A stretch of DNA of 25,346 nucleotides from Bordetella parapertussis (GCA_945900695.1 CAMDJU010000009.1:1-25346), one strand, 5' to 3'. Shown: positions 1 to 7,185, numbered from the stretch's first letter. A program made the numbers and translations. Notes: a model not told the origin generated them from the letters alone.

Positions 1-198
1 ACTGCGGGTGACGTCTCCTGTACAAGCCCATGCTTGGCCACCGCTGGCTTTGATCTCTTGGCAAACACGATCGGCACGCTGGGGGTCGATGTCGTTGATG
101 GTCAACACAGCCCCTTCTTCGGCCAAGCGCTTGGCAATGCCTTCACCAATGCCGTTGCCAGCACCAGTGACCAAAATGGATTGACCTTTGACCCGCAT
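1..198 (-). CDS. SDR-family oxidoreductase, N-terminal part (runs off left edge)
   Basis: Only the first 66 codons lie in the window; the gene continues past base 1. The ATG at 196-198 has GAGGGG about seven bases upstream. The peptide begins MRVKGQSILVTGAGNGIGEG, where TGAGNGIG at about residues 11-18 is the nucleotide-binding glycine motif of classical short-chain dehydrogenases. ND followed by ID at about 39-42 closes the second strand, where the acidic residue favours NAD(H) over NADP(H). This family reversibly oxidises alcohols to ketones in the cytoplasm. The catalytic Ser-Tyr-Lys lies outside the window, so the substrate cannot be judged. It shares a strand with the genes to its right and could belong to the catabolic set, but a stand-alone promoter unit (307-715) lies between them. 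Confidence 0.85.
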   Translation of the reverse strand, partial: MRVKGQSILVTGAGNGIGEGIAKRLAEEGAVLTINDIDPQRADRVCQEIKASGGQAWACTGDVTRS

Positions 199-288
199 AT
201 GTAACCCCTCTTGTGAAACATGCCATGGTGGGCAATGAAGGGGGAAATCTTCCCACAAGAATAGGGGCCATCAGGCTGGGGTTTGCCT

Positions 289-303
289 GCCCCTGTCGGG
301 GGC
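289..303 (-). other. Short GC hairpin just after the cysteine-repeat gene
   Basis: A five-base-pair stem, GCCCC/GGGGC, with a five-base loop starts a few bases past the stop codon at 307-309 on the minus strand. No run of T follows, so it is at best a weak or Rho-assisted 3' end. It could be chance in GC-rich DNA. Confidence 0.25.
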
Positions 304-306
304 CTT

Positions 307-633
307 TCAGTCTTTGGGCTTGCTGCTGTTGAAAGACCAAATCAAATTGAACTGCTTGGCTTTGACATACGACAGGCAATCAAAACGGATGCTGGTGGAA
401 GTGATTTTTTCGCAGGTGTAGGAGTTGGGTTGAATGCGCGCCTTGCAATAAAGGCGCTGGTCATTGGAAGAGATTTCTTCGCAAAAGCGGGGGTTGTTTT
501 GCGCCCCAGCTTCGCACATGAGTCGCATGTCTTTGGTGGGCTTTTTGTCGCAGTTCTCAGCCCATGCAGCGTTCAAAACCAAGGCCGAAGCCAGAAATAC
601 CCAATGCCATTTTTCAATCACAGTTTCGCCCAT
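307..633 (-). CDS. Small secreted protein of three 23-residue cysteine repeats
   Basis: A 108-residue protein. I chose the ATG at 631-633 because it gives a typical signal peptide: a hydrophobic stretch at about residues 11-20 ending in AAWA before Glu26. The open frame extends further upstream, but that part reads as non-coding and covers the promoter at 686-715. The mature part has six cysteines at residues 28, 40, 51, 63, 74 and 86, alternating exactly 12 and 11 apart. This defines three tandem 23-residue repeats with Cys at repeat positions 1 and 13 and Arg at position 10 (Arg37, Arg60, Arg83). Repeats 2 and 3 also share Ile at position 4 and Ser at position 6. Even cysteine number and export suggest a disulphide-bonded periplasmic protein. 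I do not recognise a named family or function. No good ribosome-binding site precedes the ATG. Confidence 0.75.
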   Translation of the reverse strand: MGETVIEKWHWVFLASALVLNAAWAENCDKKPTKDMRLMCEAGAQNNPRFCEEISSNDQRLYCKARIQPNSYTCEKITSTSIRFDCLSYVKAKQFNLIWSFNSSKPKD

Positions 634-685
634 CTGAAAGTCGAGACGGAATCTTAAGCGCGAACAATGGGAGTGGAAATTTATT

Positions 686-715
686 TTTATATCCCCTAGC
701 AGGGGTGGGTGTAAA
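686..715 (-). promoter_or_regulatory. Sigma70-type promoter for the cysteine-repeat gene
   Basis: On the minus strand, TTTACA (710-715) and TATAAA (686-691) are separated by 18 bases; each hexamer matches the consensus in five of six positions. Predicted transcription starts near 679, giving a leader of roughly 45 bases to the ATG at 633. It is the best promoter I can see in the window. A small CCCC/GGGG hairpin lies in the spacer. Confidence 0.6.
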
Positions 716-721
716 AAAGTT

Positions 722-982
722 TTAGAGATCGCGTGACGATTTGAAGTCAGGCGGTGGTCGAAACTGTTCGGCCACCGCGCCTTTGATTTTTTGCACCAGC
801 AAGCCCGTGGTTTCTTGTCGCAGGGTGACCAGCCGCAAACGGATATATGCCGCTTGGGCTTTTTGGGGTTCGCCTTCGCTTTCAACCAGAGCCTGTGCCC
901 ACAAACCATCGCGGCGTATGCCTTGTTGCATCTCACGCATCACCATGGCGTGCAAAAGTTCTTCAGAGGGTGCGCTGGCCAT
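722..982 (-). CDS. Conserved-looking 86-residue protein, function unknown
   Basis: The frame is open further upstream, but that portion overlaps the 3' end of the dehydrogenase gene in another frame. The ATG at 980-982, just downstream of that gene's stop, is the sensible start; GAAAG about six bases before it is a weak ribosome-binding site. The protein is mainly helical and hydrophilic, with no signal peptide or membrane segment. The stretch QKAQAAYIRLRLVTLRQE (about residues 39-56) resembles short helical tails on many proteobacterial proteins of unknown role, so coding is likely. It could be co-transcribed with the catabolic genes upstream (58-bp gap). No function is assigned. Confidence 0.55.
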   Translation of the reverse strand: MASAPSEELLHAMVMREMQQGIRRDGLWAQALVESEGEPQKAQAAYIRLRLVTLRQETTGLLVQKIKGAVAEQFRPPPDFKSSRDL

Positions 983-1040
983 AAGGTCTTTCAATGGGGG
1001 AAGGTTAGGTGGTCTCAGGACTTGCGGCGCTGTGCCGCCT

Positions 1041-2102
1041 TCAAGCCGCTTGGAGGCGTCGGCACAGGGCGTCGCCCGTTTCCCGGGTGCCCAAGAGACC
1101 GCCAATATCGCGGGTGCATTCACCGGAGGCCACGCAGTCGCTGACCGCTTTTTCCATGGCCTGAGACGCGGCCCAAAAATGGGGTTTGTGGTGACGCGCA
1201 GCATGCCATGCCAATAGCATGGCCGCAGACAAGACTTGCGAGAAGGGGTTGGCAATGTTGCGCCCTGCGATGTCTGGCGCAGAGCCATGCGCGGCCTGGC
1301 CCATGGCATGTTGGGCGCCGGCATTCAAAGAGCCGCCCAAGCCCAAGCTGCCCGATAACTCGGCGGTGAGGTCAGACAAGATGTCGCCAAACATATTGGT
1401 GGTGACGATCACATCAAACTTCTCCGGTGAGCGGACCACATGGGCCATCATGGCGTCAACAATGAAGTCATCCACCGCCACATCGGGAAAGTCTTGACCC
1501 ACGTCGGCGCAGGCTTGCAAAAACAAGCCATCGGTGATGCGCAGCACATTGGCTTTGTGCACCAGGGTGAGTCGTTTTTGGCGCAAGCGGGCCAATTCAA
1601 ATGCGCTGCGGGCAATGCGCTCGCAGCAAACACGGGTGATGCGGCGCATCGATATGGCGACATCCTCGGTCACCAAAATTTCGCTGTGCCCCAAGGCCAT
1701 GTTGCGATCGGCATAAAACCCCTCGGTGTTCTCGCGCACCACGACCAGGTCAAATGGCCCGGTCAGGGTTTTGATGCCGGTGTAGGTTTTGGCCGGTCGA
1801 ATATTGGCATACAGGTCGAGGTTTTTGCGAAAAAACTTGGATGGGTTGATCTCGCCCTTGGACTCATCTTTAAAGTCGTAAGTGGCCATGGGGCCCAGCA
1901 GCAGGCCATCGGCGGCTTTGACTTTGTCCAGCAAGCCCTGCGTGACCGTGGCGCCATGTTGGCGCAAACTGTCATGGCCTGCGATGTCATGGCTCAGTTT
2001 CAAGCCCAGGCCAAAGACCGCGTTGGCTTTTTCCAGCATGGCTACGCTGACTTGCATGGTCTCGGGGCCAATGCCGTCGCCTGGGATGATGACGATGTCC
2101 AT
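1041..2102 (-). CDS. Isocitrate/isopropylmalate dehydrogenase family protein
   Basis: 353 residues, the usual length for this NAD-dependent beta-decarboxylating dehydrogenase family, which oxidises 2-hydroxy acids such as isopropylmalate, D-malate, tartrate or homoisocitrate and releases CO2. Visible motifs are IPGDGIGPE (6-14), NLDLYANIRP (94-103, substrate-carboxylate arginine Arg102), VVRENTEGFY (121-130, catalytic Tyr130), VHKANVL (181-187, catalytic Lys183), metal-binding aspartates in DDFIVDAMM (Asp216) and NMFGDILSDL (Asp240, Asp244), and the cofactor loop AHGSAPDIAG (271-280). The specificity loop before NLDLY (NPSKFFRK) is not that of a standard LeuB, and no leuCD is nearby, so leucine synthesis is unlikely. 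As last gene of the leftward catabolic operon it may process a hydroxy-diacid from the pathway; that is inference. Confidence 0.85.
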   Translation of the reverse strand: MDIVIIPGDGIGPETMQVSVAMLEKANAVFGLGLKLSHDIAGHDSLRQHGATVTQGLLDKVKAADGLLLGPMATYDFKDESKGEINPSKFFRKNLDLYANIRPAKTYTGIKTLTGPFDLVVVRENTEGFYADRNMALGHSEILVTEDVAISMRRITRVCCERIARSAFELARLRQKRLTLVHKANVLRITDGLFLQACADVGQDFPDVAVDDFIVDAMMAHVVRSPEKFDVIVTTNMFGDILSDLTAELSGSLGLGGSLNAGAQHAMGQAAHGSAPDIAGRNIANPFSQVLSAAMLLAWHAARHHKPHFWAASQAMEKAVSDCVASGECTRDIGGLLGTRETGDALCRRLQAA

Positions 2103-2108
2103 GTCAAT

Positions 2109-3119
2109 TCACTCTGCTTTGAGATTGGCTTCTTTGACCAGCTTTTCAAATTTGACGGCCTCGTTGCGCACATACTCTGCAAACTCTGCCGGCGTGTTGC
2201 GGGGCACGCTCAAGTTGTCCGCATCAAAGCGTGCGCGGATATCGGGGCTGGCCAAAATGGCATTCACCTCTTTGTTCAGGCTTTGCACCACCGCAGCGGG
2301 TGTGTCGGCAGGTGCAAACAAACCGCCCCACAGCGAATAGCTAAAACCTGGAATGGCCACCTCGGCCACGGTCGGCACTTGCGGCAGGGAGGTCATGCGT
2401 TGGGGCGTGGTCACTGCCAAGGCTTTGAGTTTGCCGCCTTTGATCTGGGGCACGGCCGCCGACGCGCTGCTGAAAAACATTTGAATCCGGTTGCCCATCA
2501 AGTCGGCCATCAGCGGGCCCACGCCTTTGTAGGGCACATGCACCATATTGAGCTTGGCGCCCACCGACAAAGCCACTGCGGCCAAATGGCCTGGCGTGCC
2601 CGCGCCCACCGACGCAAAACTGAACTCGCCCGGTTTGGCGCGGGCTTGTTGCAGCAATTCACTCAGGGAGTTATAGGGCGCGTCCACAGGGGCGAGCAAA
2701 ACCAGTGGCGCATTGCCAATCAGCACCACGGGAACCATGTCTTTGAGCGGGTCGTAGCCCAGGTCCTTCATCAGCACCCGATTGACCGCAATCTCGCCGG
2801 TTTGGCCCAAAAACAAGGTGTATCCATCGTTGCGGGCTTTGACCGCCAAACGCGTGCCCACGGTGCCTGACACGCCAGGTTTGTTGTCCACCAAAACGGT
2901 TTGTTTGTAAACCGAGGTCAATCGCTCGCTGACCAAACGGGCAAAGGTGTCGCCTTGGCCGCCAGGTGCATACGCCACGATGATGCTGACCGGTTTGGTG
3001 GGGTAGTCGCCTTCAGCAGCAGCGGCGCTGCCCAGGGTCGCCATCAAGCCCATGCACAGTGCAGCGCACAGGCTTTGGCGCCTGGAAAGTGTCAAATTCA
3101 ATGTCAAAGGTGTTTTCAT
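2109..3119 (-). CDS. Bug-family tripartite tricarboxylate transporter substrate-binding protein
   Basis: 336 residues from the ATG at 3117-3119. The signal peptide contains SRRQSLC (12-18), a possible Tat-like twin arginine, and likely ends near AAAAE (about 32-36). The mature protein opens YPTKPVSIIVAYAPGGQGDT, the classic Bug start in which the PGG loop contacts the ligand carboxylate, and VHVPYKGVGP occurs near the middle. Bug proteins are periplasmic binders of carboxylic acids, either feeding TctAB permeases or acting in sensing. No tctA or tctB homologue is present here, so this is an orphan receptor. It sits six bases upstream of the dehydrogenase start and overlaps no other gene. The ligand is presumably the cluster's substrate or an intermediate. 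Confidence 0.9.
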   Translation of the reverse strand: MKTPLTLNLTLSRRQSLCAALCMGLMATLGSAAAAEGDYPTKPVSIIVAYAPGGQGDTFARLVSERLTSVYKQTVLVDNKPGVSGTVGTRLAVKARNDGYTLFLGQTGEIAVNRVLMKDLGYDPLKDMVPVVLIGNAPLVLLAPVDAPYNSLSELLQQARAKPGEFSFASVGAGTPGHLAAVALSVGAKLNMVHVPYKGVGPLMADLMGNRIQMFFSSASAAVPQIKGGKLKALAVTTPQRMTSLPQVPTVAEVAIPGFSYSLWGGLFAPADTPAAVVQSLNKEVNAILASPDIRARFDADNLSVPRNTPAEFAEYVRNEAVKFEKLVKEANLKAE

Positions 3120-3163
3120 GGGTAACTTTCTGAAATAAGTGGGTGCGCCAGTCGTTGCAACGC

Positions 3164-3754
3164 TCAAGCCAGCAAGCGCTGGCGAATGGTCTCGGGGCTG
3201 AGGACTTCCAAGGGCGGCTGCCCTTGGTTGGGGATGCCGACTTGGGTGGCGTTGAGCAACATGGACACCATGGTGTAGGTGCCTGACAAAACAATCAGGT
3301 CAATGACCTGTTGCTCGCCCAAAATTTGCATGGCCTTTTGCCACAAAGCGTCATTGACTTGGTGGTTCAAGGTGAGTTGGATGCAGAAGTCATAAACCAA
3401 TGCTTGGGTTTCGTCCATGCGTTGCGGGCGCTGGCATTGGCGCAAATCGTCGGCCATGTGCTGCGGCAAACCAGCGCGGATCGCTATGGGCTCATGCGCC
3501 CACCATTCGTATTGGGCATTCGACACCCTGGCCTGAATCAGAATGGCAAATTCGTTGAGGGCTTTGGGCACCGAGGTTTTAAAGCGCAAATAGTCCAGCA
3601 GATCAAAACAGCGCCGCGCCATCTCGGGGCTGCGCATCAATGCGTTGTAAGGCCCACCCAGCCCGGCGCTGGAGATCTTCAAAATATCGTCGGCCAAGGG
3701 GCGAACCTCGGGGGGCAGTTCTTCGTAGCTGCGCAGGGGGAATCGTTCGGTCAT
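3164..3754 (-). CDS. Carboxymuconolactone decarboxylase (CMD) family protein
   Basis: 196 residues from the ATG at 3752-3754, with GGAG about four bases upstream; the start overlaps the stop of the preceding gene as ATGA, implying translational coupling. The core LNEFAILIQARVSNAQYEWW (66-85) followed by AHEPIAIRAGL is the signature of the CMD group that includes PcaC and AhpD-like proteins, with His87 in the conserved position. The CxxC of peroxidatic AhpD members is absent, so a thiol-peroxidase role is unlikely. PcaC decarboxylates 4-carboxymuconolactone in protocatechuate degradation. Many catabolic clusters carry uncharacterised longer members such as this one. Next to a lactonase-type amidohydrolase and pcaIJ, a lactone-decarboxylating role is plausible but unproven. 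Confidence 0.85.
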   Translation of the reverse strand: MTERFPLRSYEELPPEVRPLADDILKISSAGLGGPYNALMRSPEMARRCFDLLDYLRFKTSVPKALNEFAILIQARVSNAQYEWWAHEPIAIRAGLPQHMADDLRQCQRPQRMDETQALVYDFCIQLTLNHQVNDALWQKAMQILGEQQVIDLIVLSGTYTMVSMLLNATQVGIPNQGQPPLEVLSPETIRQRLLA

Positions 3755-4368
3755 GTGGAGGCTCCAGCCAAAGTGTGAAGGGATTGAAAAAAGGTACGGC
3801 GCGTGTTCGTGAAATAAGGCCGACAGCGGCTGCTCCAATCGCTGGCGCGCACGGCCAGCCAGTGGGGTGAACCCATCACCTCAGGGGAGGTCAGGTCATA
3901 GCAGGCAAAAGAGCGCGGTCCGTGGTCGTGGTTGATGTAGCGCTGGGCACACACACAGCCCTCGACCATCGCCAAGCCGGGCATGTGTTCTTGCGCATAC
4001 CACCGGGAAATTTCTTCATCCCAACCCGGCGCAGGGTCGGTTTGCACGGTGTAGTGGGTGGCGATGTGGGCGTTGGGGCTGGCACTGGCGCAGTCAAGCA
4101 CCCGTTGTAAGCGCGAAGCCTGTGCATCGTGCCCCGCCCACTGCGAGAGGCTGATTTCCCAGGGTGTGACTTGGTCCAAATTCAACAGGGCGGCTTGTTC
4201 GAAATGGACATACACATGCGTCAAGGCTTGGCCGTTCTCATCCTTGGCGGTGCAGGTCAAGCGGACCGTATGGGCCGCTGGCGACAATGATGCCCGCGCC
4301 CAGGTGGTCCCATCGCACGCGCCCAAATCGGCTTGCAGACGCAGCAACAAACAATGGGTCAACACCAT
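3751..4368 (-). CDS. DUF4286/EthD-like dimeric alpha-beta barrel protein
   Basis: 205 residues from the ATG at 4366-4368, two bases after the stop of the Bug gene upstream; no clear ribosome-binding site is visible, so translation is probably coupled. The C-terminal half holds W-Y-x-x-E-H-x-P-G-L (123-132), then GCVCAQRY (137-144) and SFACYDL (153-159). This is the pattern of small ferredoxin-like barrel proteins (DUF4286, EthD), which often accompany aromatic or ether catabolic enzymes. The N-terminal half (HVYVHFEQAALLN, about 51-63) may be a second, degenerate copy of the fold. Its stop overlaps the CMD gene start by four bases, suggesting the two act together. The reaction is unknown and the family call is by motif only. 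Confidence 0.6.
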   Translation of the reverse strand: MVLTHCLLLRLQADLGACDGTTWARASLSPAAHTVRLTCTAKDENGQALTHVYVHFEQAALLNLDQVTPWEISLSQWAGHDAQASRLQRVLDCASASPNAHIATHYTVQTDPAPGWDEEISRWYAQEHMPGLAMVEGCVCAQRYINHDHGPRSFACYDLTSPEVMGSPHWLAVRASDWSSRCRPYFTNTRRTFFQSLHTLAGAST

Positions 4369-4370
4369 GT

Positions 4371-5336
4371 TCAGTCGGCTTTGATTTTTTTGTCGCGAAT
4401 GACCCAACTCCATTTGGTCAAATCGGCCTTGACCAAGTTGCTCAATTCAAGTGGGCTGTTGCCAGCAGGCTCGGCACCCGAGGCCACAATTTTGGCGCGC
4501 ACGGCTTCTGTGGCCAAAGTGCGGCGCAATGCTTGGTTGATGCGATCGATCTCCGCGCTGGGTGTGCCTTTGTGCGCAAACAAGGCGTACCAATTGTCCG
4601 AGTCAACACCGGCGACGCCCATTTCCTGAAAGGTTTTTACATCTGGAAACAAGGGGTGACGGCGGGTAGAGGCCAAAGCCACAGGCTTGAGCTTGCCACT
4701 TTTGATGTGCCCGATAAGTCCGGGGATGTCACCAAAAAAACCGTCCACATGGCCGGCCATGACATCGGTGATGGCCGGTGCTGCGCCCTTGTAGGGCACA
4801 TGAACCAAGTCGGTTTTGGTGGCGTCGGCCAGCAACTCCATGGCCAAATGGGGCACGCTGCCCGTGCCTGAGGAAGCCATGGTGACGCGCTTTTGTTTGG
4901 CCACATTGATGAACTCTTGTGGGTTGTTGGCCGGGTAGTTGGGGTGCACCACCAGCATCTCCACGTTGTTGACCACCAGCGACACCGCGGCCAGGTCGCG
5001 CACCGGGTCGTAGGGCAGGTTGGGGTAGAGGCCTGGGTTGATGGAAATGGCGCCCACACTGGACAACCACAGCATTTGACCGTCTGCGGGCGCTTTGAGC
5101 AAAGCCTCCGCAGCGATCGCGCCATTGGCGCCTGCGCGGTTTTCGACCACCACTTGTTGGCCCAATTCTTTGCCCAGTTGTTCGCTGATGGTGCGGGCGA
5201 TGAAGTCCACGGGACCGCCGGGTGGGAAGGCCACCAGCAATCGCGTGACCTTGGTTTGTGCCCAAGCGGCCGAGCCCAAGCTGAGCCAAGCCAACAGGGC
5301 ACAGGCGGCCCAGCGTTTCATGCAGTTGAATGTCAT
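4371..5336 (-). CDS. Bug-family tripartite tricarboxylate transporter substrate-binding protein
   Basis: 321 residues from the ATG at 5334-5336, chosen because GGAG lies six bases upstream and the peptide opens with a Lys-Arg signal sequence (MKRWAACALLAWLSL) ending AWAQ near residue 26. An upstream in-frame TTG would sit within the ribosome-binding site and is rejected. Bug hallmarks are LLVAFPPGGPVDFIART (37-53), NRAGANGAIAAEAL and VHVPYKGAAPAITDVMAGHV. It differs clearly from the other two receptors in the cluster. It is third in the leftward operon, after the amidohydrolase and SDR, and is followed by the DUF4286-like gene with a two-base gap. Expected to bind an organic acid in the periplasm; the membrane partner is missing from the window. 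Confidence 0.9.
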   Translation of the reverse strand: MTFNCMKRWAACALLAWLSLGSAAWAQTKVTRLLVAFPPGGPVDFIARTISEQLGKELGQQVVVENRAGANGAIAAEALLKAPADGQMLWLSSVGAISINPGLYPNLPYDPVRDLAAVSLVVNNVEMLVVHPNYPANNPQEFINVAKQKRVTMASSGTGSVPHLAMELLADATKTDLVHVPYKGAAPAITDVMAGHVDGFFGDIPGLIGHIKSGKLKPVALASTRRHPLFPDVKTFQEMGVAGVDSDNWYALFAHKGTPSAEIDRINQALRRTLATEAVRAKIVASGAEPAGNSPLELSNLVKADLTKWSWVIRDKKIKAD

Positions 5337-5384
5337 CAAAGTCTCCAATCGGTTGTGGTTGTCACATCATGCATCAGCATGGGG

Positions 5385-6194
5385 TTAATCGCAGCGCACC
5401 GACATGCCACCGTCAACGACGATTTCAGTTCCGGTGATAAAGCGCGCTTCTTCGCTGGCCAAAAACAAGACAGCCCGGGCGGTATCGCGCCCGTCGCCCA
5501 TGAAGGGCAGGGGGATGCGCGCTTGGCGCGCTTGCAACAGGGATTGGACATCACCGCCAGCGCGTTGGCCGGCCAATCGCGTTTCCACCATCGGTGTGTG
5601 CAACTGCCCTGGGACAACGGTGTTGACCCGGATGCCTTGTTTGGCATATTGAACGGCCACCACTTTGCCCAATTGAATCACGCCCGCCTTGGTGGCCGCA
5701 TAGGCCACTTGTGCCGCACCGGTCCAGCGCATACCGGAGGTCGAGGCGATGTTGACAATTGCCCCCGCGCCTTGGGCCGCCATGATGGGCAGCACATGTT
5801 TGCAGCCTAAAAAGACGCTTTTGAGGTTGTGATCGACTTGGGCGTCCCACACCGCCTCACTCATCTCCACCGGCCCCCCAGCGGCCGAGCCGCCGACGTT
5901 GTTGACCAGCACATCGATGCGACCCCAACGGGCCATGGCGTGGTCAACGCAGGCCTTGATGGCGTCTGAGACGGTGACATCGCAGGCCAAGGCCTCGATG
6001 CTGCCCCCACTGGTCAGTGCCGCTTTTTGCGCCAAGCTCAAGGTTTCGTCCATGCGGGCCAGTTCGCGATCCAAGGCCAGCACATGGGCCCCTTCTTCAA
6101 CCATTTGCACCGCAATCGCGCGGCCATTGCCCCAGCCCGGGCCTACTGAGCCTGCGCCGCTGACGATAACCACTTTGTTGATAAAACGAGCCAT
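5385..6194 (-). CDS. SDR-family NAD(P)-dependent oxidoreductase
   Basis: 269 residues, a typical classical SDR length. The cofactor loop is unusually long: GAGSVGPGWGNGRA (13-26) replaces the ordinary TGxxxGIG, a form seen in one SDR subgroup. LDRE at 41-44 supplies an acidic residue after the second strand, favouring NAD(H). Further motifs are CDV (71-73), NNVGG (98-102), the active-site segment IASTSG (149-154, serine at 151 or 153) and YAATK (165-169, catalytic Tyr165 and Lys169). The C-terminal GTEIVVDGGMSVRCD is standard. It lies 11 bases downstream of the amidohydrolase gene and so is co-transcribed. It probably oxidises or reduces a hydroxy or dihydrodiol intermediate; the substrate is not inferable from sequence. 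Confidence 0.9.
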   Translation of the reverse strand: MARFINKVVIVSGAGSVGPGWGNGRAIAVQMVEEGAHVLALDRELARMDETLSLAQKAALTSGGSIEALACDVTVSDAIKACVDHAMARWGRIDVLVNNVGGSAAGGPVEMSEAVWDAQVDHNLKSVFLGCKHVLPIMAAQGAGAIVNIASTSGMRWTGAAQVAYAATKAGVIQLGKVVAVQYAKQGIRVNTVVPGQLHTPMVETRLAGQRAGGDVQSLLQARQARIPLPFMGDGRDTARAVLFLASEEARFITGTEIVVDGGMSVRCD

Positions 6195-6205
6195 CTAAAA
6201 ACTTA

Positions 6206-7075
6206 TCAGTGGTTGGCAAAGCGGTACAAGGCTTGTGGGTTGTCCACCAACACTTGTTGGCGCAGGGCTGCGTCGGGGGCCATTTGCCAAATGGCGTCGA
6301 CCAATGCGCCATCGTCGGGCACATGGGTGTGGTTGGGGTGGGGCCAGTCGCTGCCCCAGACGCACTGGGTCGGAAAGCGCTCGACCAAGGTGCGCGCCAG
6401 CAACAAACCTGCTTGGTAGGGTGGGGTGGAATCGATGCGGTCGATGCCACTGACCTTGACATGCATGCCAGGCTGGCCAAGCAGCTCACACAAGGCCATA
6501 AAGTCGGCATGGGCCGGGCCAAGTTGGGCATCCACCCGGCCCATGTGGTCGATCACCACGGGCACCGCGCTTTGCGCCAACACCGGTGCCAAGGTGTGCA
6601 CCATGGCGGATGGAAAGTGCACTTGCAGGTGCATCTGCAAAACGGCCAGACGATGGGTCAATGCCAACAAAGCTTGGGTGTCCACCGCACCGCCCAGGTG
6701 CGGCATGAAGTTGAACCGCACGGCGCGAAACCCAACGCCCGCCAGCCGCTGCAACTCGCTGTCGCTCACATCCAGGGGGGCCAAAGCCACGCCCAGGTAG
6801 CGCCCTTGGCCCGCCGCAATGGCGTCTTCCACCACCCGGTTGTCCATGCCGTGCACCGCTGATTGCACGATCACGCAGCGGCCAATGCCCAAATGCCGGT
6901 GCAGATCGAATAAGCGCTCTTTGGGCGCGTCCACGGGTGTGAAGTTGCGGCTGCTGGCATACGCAAAACGTTCGGCAGGCCCAAACACATGCACATGGCT
7001 GTCACAGGCCAGCGGCGGCAGTTGCTGATCTGGGCGCGAAGGATGGGGGTTGTACGTCAAGACGGGTGGGTTCAT
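6206..7075 (-). CDS. LigI-like amidohydrolase (2-pyrone-4,6-dicarboxylate/muconolactone hydrolase type)
   Basis: 289 residues from the ATG at 7073-7075, with GAGG five bases upstream. The layout matches the COG3618 amidohydrolases: CDSHVHVFGP (24-33, His27 and His29), LQVHF (His153), VVIDHMGR (173-180, His177) and VWGSDWPHPN (239-248, general-base Asp243). Characterised relatives are LigI, which opens 2-pyrone-4,6-dicarboxylate, and 4-sulfomuconolactone hydrolase, which gives maleylacetate; both open six- or five-membered lactones made after aromatic ring cleavage. It is first in the leftward operon and divergent from pcaI. With the intradiol dioxygenase on the other arm, a ring-fission lactone is the likely substrate. 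The exact lactone cannot be told from sequence. Confidence 0.85.
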   Translation of the reverse strand: MNPPVLTYNPHPSRPDQQLPPLACDSHVHVFGPAERFAYASSRNFTPVDAPKERLFDLHRHLGIGRCVIVQSAVHGMDNRVVEDAIAAGQGRYLGVALAPLDVSDSELQRLAGVGFRAVRFNFMPHLGGAVDTQALLALTHRLAVLQMHLQVHFPSAMVHTLAPVLAQSAVPVVIDHMGRVDAQLGPAHADFMALCELLGQPGMHVKVSGIDRIDSTPPYQAGLLLARTLVERFPTQCVWGSDWPHPNHTHVPDDGALVDAIWQMAPDAALRQQVLVDNPQALYRFANH

Positions 7076-7158
7076 GGGGCCTCGCTGAAGAGCGACATTG
7101 TGCCGTTTCTGGCGTCAGGACTGGCGCGGGTTTGACCGACTGAACTTTAGATGTAACC

Positions 7159-7178
7159 GGTGGTTCCAGGTGGCTCCA
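7159..7178 (+). repeat. Tandem 10-bp direct repeat in the divergent control region
   Basis: GGTGGTTCCA is followed immediately by GGTGGCTCCA, matching in nine of ten positions. A period of one helical turn would place a bound protein twice on the same DNA face. AACC just before the first copy also makes AACC-GGT-GGTT. Candidate operator; chance is possible. Confidence 0.45.
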
Positions 7179-7185
7179 TTTCTGG

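Noticed and set aside
209..260. Inverted 7-bp repeat TCTTGTG/CACAAGA flanking a GGGAA/TTCCC palindrome upstream of the left-edge SDR gene
   Set aside because: The arms are short and 38 bases apart; I cannot tell them from chance, so I do not list an operator.
1024..1039. Small GC hairpin after the isopropylmalate-dehydrogenase-like gene
   Set aside because: It has a 5-bp stem with no T-run, too weak to call a terminator.
1440..2870. A 476-codon rightward open frame antisense to the dehydrogenase and Bug genes
   Set aside because: It is rich in His, Gly and Gln with no recognisable motif and lies wholly opposite two well-supported genes; codon bias of those genes keeps the antisense frame open.
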